Source of the DNA: a bacterium | GTDB taxonomy: Bacteria; UBA9089; UBA9088 | NCBI GenBank assembly: GCA_003498085.1 | Contig: DNCM01000171.1 | Span: forward strand, 1 to 15,339 | Reading direction: 5' to 3' | DNA length: 15,339 nucleotides | In this document: piece by piece, positions 15,165 to 15,339 of the stretch | Layout: each line of letters begins with the position of its first letter | Numbering within the stretch: position 1 is the first letter of the stretch | Translations under genes and position numbers: made by a program | The notes under the pieces: generated by a model | What the model saw: the letters and a program-made list of their open reading frames with translations, nothing else | What the model was told of the DNA's origin: nothing | The model's database searches: none

Positions 15165-15194
15165 ATTATAAACATCCACCATCCTTATTGTCAA
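15165..15194 (-). promoter_or_regulatory. Consensus promoter of rplW-rplB-rpsS, leaderless type
   Basis: On the minus strand TTGACA (15194-15189), an 18-base spacer and TATAAT (15170-15165) are perfect consensus boxes. The ATG at 15155 follows 9 bases after the -10 box. There is no Shine-Dalgarno sequence. The site shows that this three-gene S10 fragment is an independent transcription unit. Confidence 0.75.
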
Positions 15195-15322
15195 GGACTA
15201 CTTGATTGAAACTTACCCATATCTTTCTTAGCTAAATTTGAATTTTTTGGTAAAAGAGCCCCTTTTTGGCTAAAGTGAGAGTTTCTTATATAAACCTAAA
15301 GAAAGCAAAATTTTATTTCTTT

Positions 15323-15339
15323 GTAACTATTCAGCTATT
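15323..15339. repeat. Right copy of terminal inverted repeat
   Basis: GTAACTATTCAGCTATT at the extreme end is the exact reverse complement of bases 2-18. It reads outward, starting GTAA, a tetranucleotide common at the tips of IS66-family elements, but that is only a hint. The sequence just inside (A/T-rich, 15200-15322) holds no gene. Confidence 0.7.

Noticed and set aside
15256..15275. Short inverted repeat AGCC/GGCT upstream of rplW as a terminator or ribosomal leader structure.
   Set aside because: Only four base pairs with a seven-base loop and no real T-run. It also lies upstream of the predicted transcription start.
1..15339. Circular plasmid or phage genome suggested by matching ends.
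   Set aside because: The ends match as an inverted, not a direct, repeat, and the content is chromosomal housekeeping genes.

Overview
The window is AT-rich bacterial DNA (roughly 35-40% GC by eye) packed with housekeeping genes. The gene content points to a diderm bacterium: an LptB-type LPS-export ATPase, a lipoprotein with a lipobox and a small outer-membrane beta-barrel ending in an aromatic residue. It also suggests flagella (FliM), ferredoxin-linked 2-oxoacid metabolism (an oxidoreductase gamma subunit, hence probably anaerobic) and isoprenoid synthesis by the MEP route (Dxs). The combination resembles uncultured low-GC lineages, but I cannot name a phylum from the sequence alone.

Layout: (1) 95-2570 +, xseA then trigger factor, overlapping. 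(2) 2613-6612 +, an EF-G-like translational GTPase followed by trpE and trpG. (3) 6613-6879, a gene-free convergent spacer. (4) 6880-8106 -, an Endonuclease Q-type PHP nuclease. (5) 8252-9550 +, lptB and a lone 2-oxoacid:ferredoxin oxidoreductase gamma gene, divergent from the nuclease. (6) 9672-10984 +, an unrecognised lipoprotein and a PorV-like barrel protein. (7) 11018-13734 +, fliM and dxs, overlapping. (8) 15155-13761 -, rplW-rplB-rpsS, a three-gene piece of the S10 ribosomal operon. The first and last 17-18 bases form a perfect inverted repeat, probably the edge of a repeated element that flanks the window on both sides.

The main observation is regulatory. Every gene that clearly opens a transcription unit here (xseA, EF-G-like, endoQ, lptB, lipoprotein, fliM, rplW) has a sigma-70-like promoter with a 17-18 base spacer and a -10 box ending only 7-10 bases before the ATG. 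None has a convincing Shine-Dalgarno sequence. These mRNAs should be leaderless or nearly so. Several genes inside units (tig, porG, PorV-like, dxs, rplB, rpsS) instead carry Shine-Dalgarno motifs. The rule also moves the starts of five genes inward from the longest reading frame.

The genes are mainly core functions (DNA repair, translation, tryptophan synthesis, envelope, motility, isoprenoids) in small, unusually combined units. Classical operons are broken up: S10 reduced to three genes, porG without its partners, trpEG without trpDCFBA, fliM beside dxs. Protein-level oddities include FliM without its CheY-binding N-terminus, an EF-G-like GTPase with NKxE and DTPGY motifs, a degenerate trigger-factor PPIase domain, and a C-terminal clamp-binding-like motif (QMTLF) on EndoQ. 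I see no CRISPR array, tRNA, rRNA or intact transposase.
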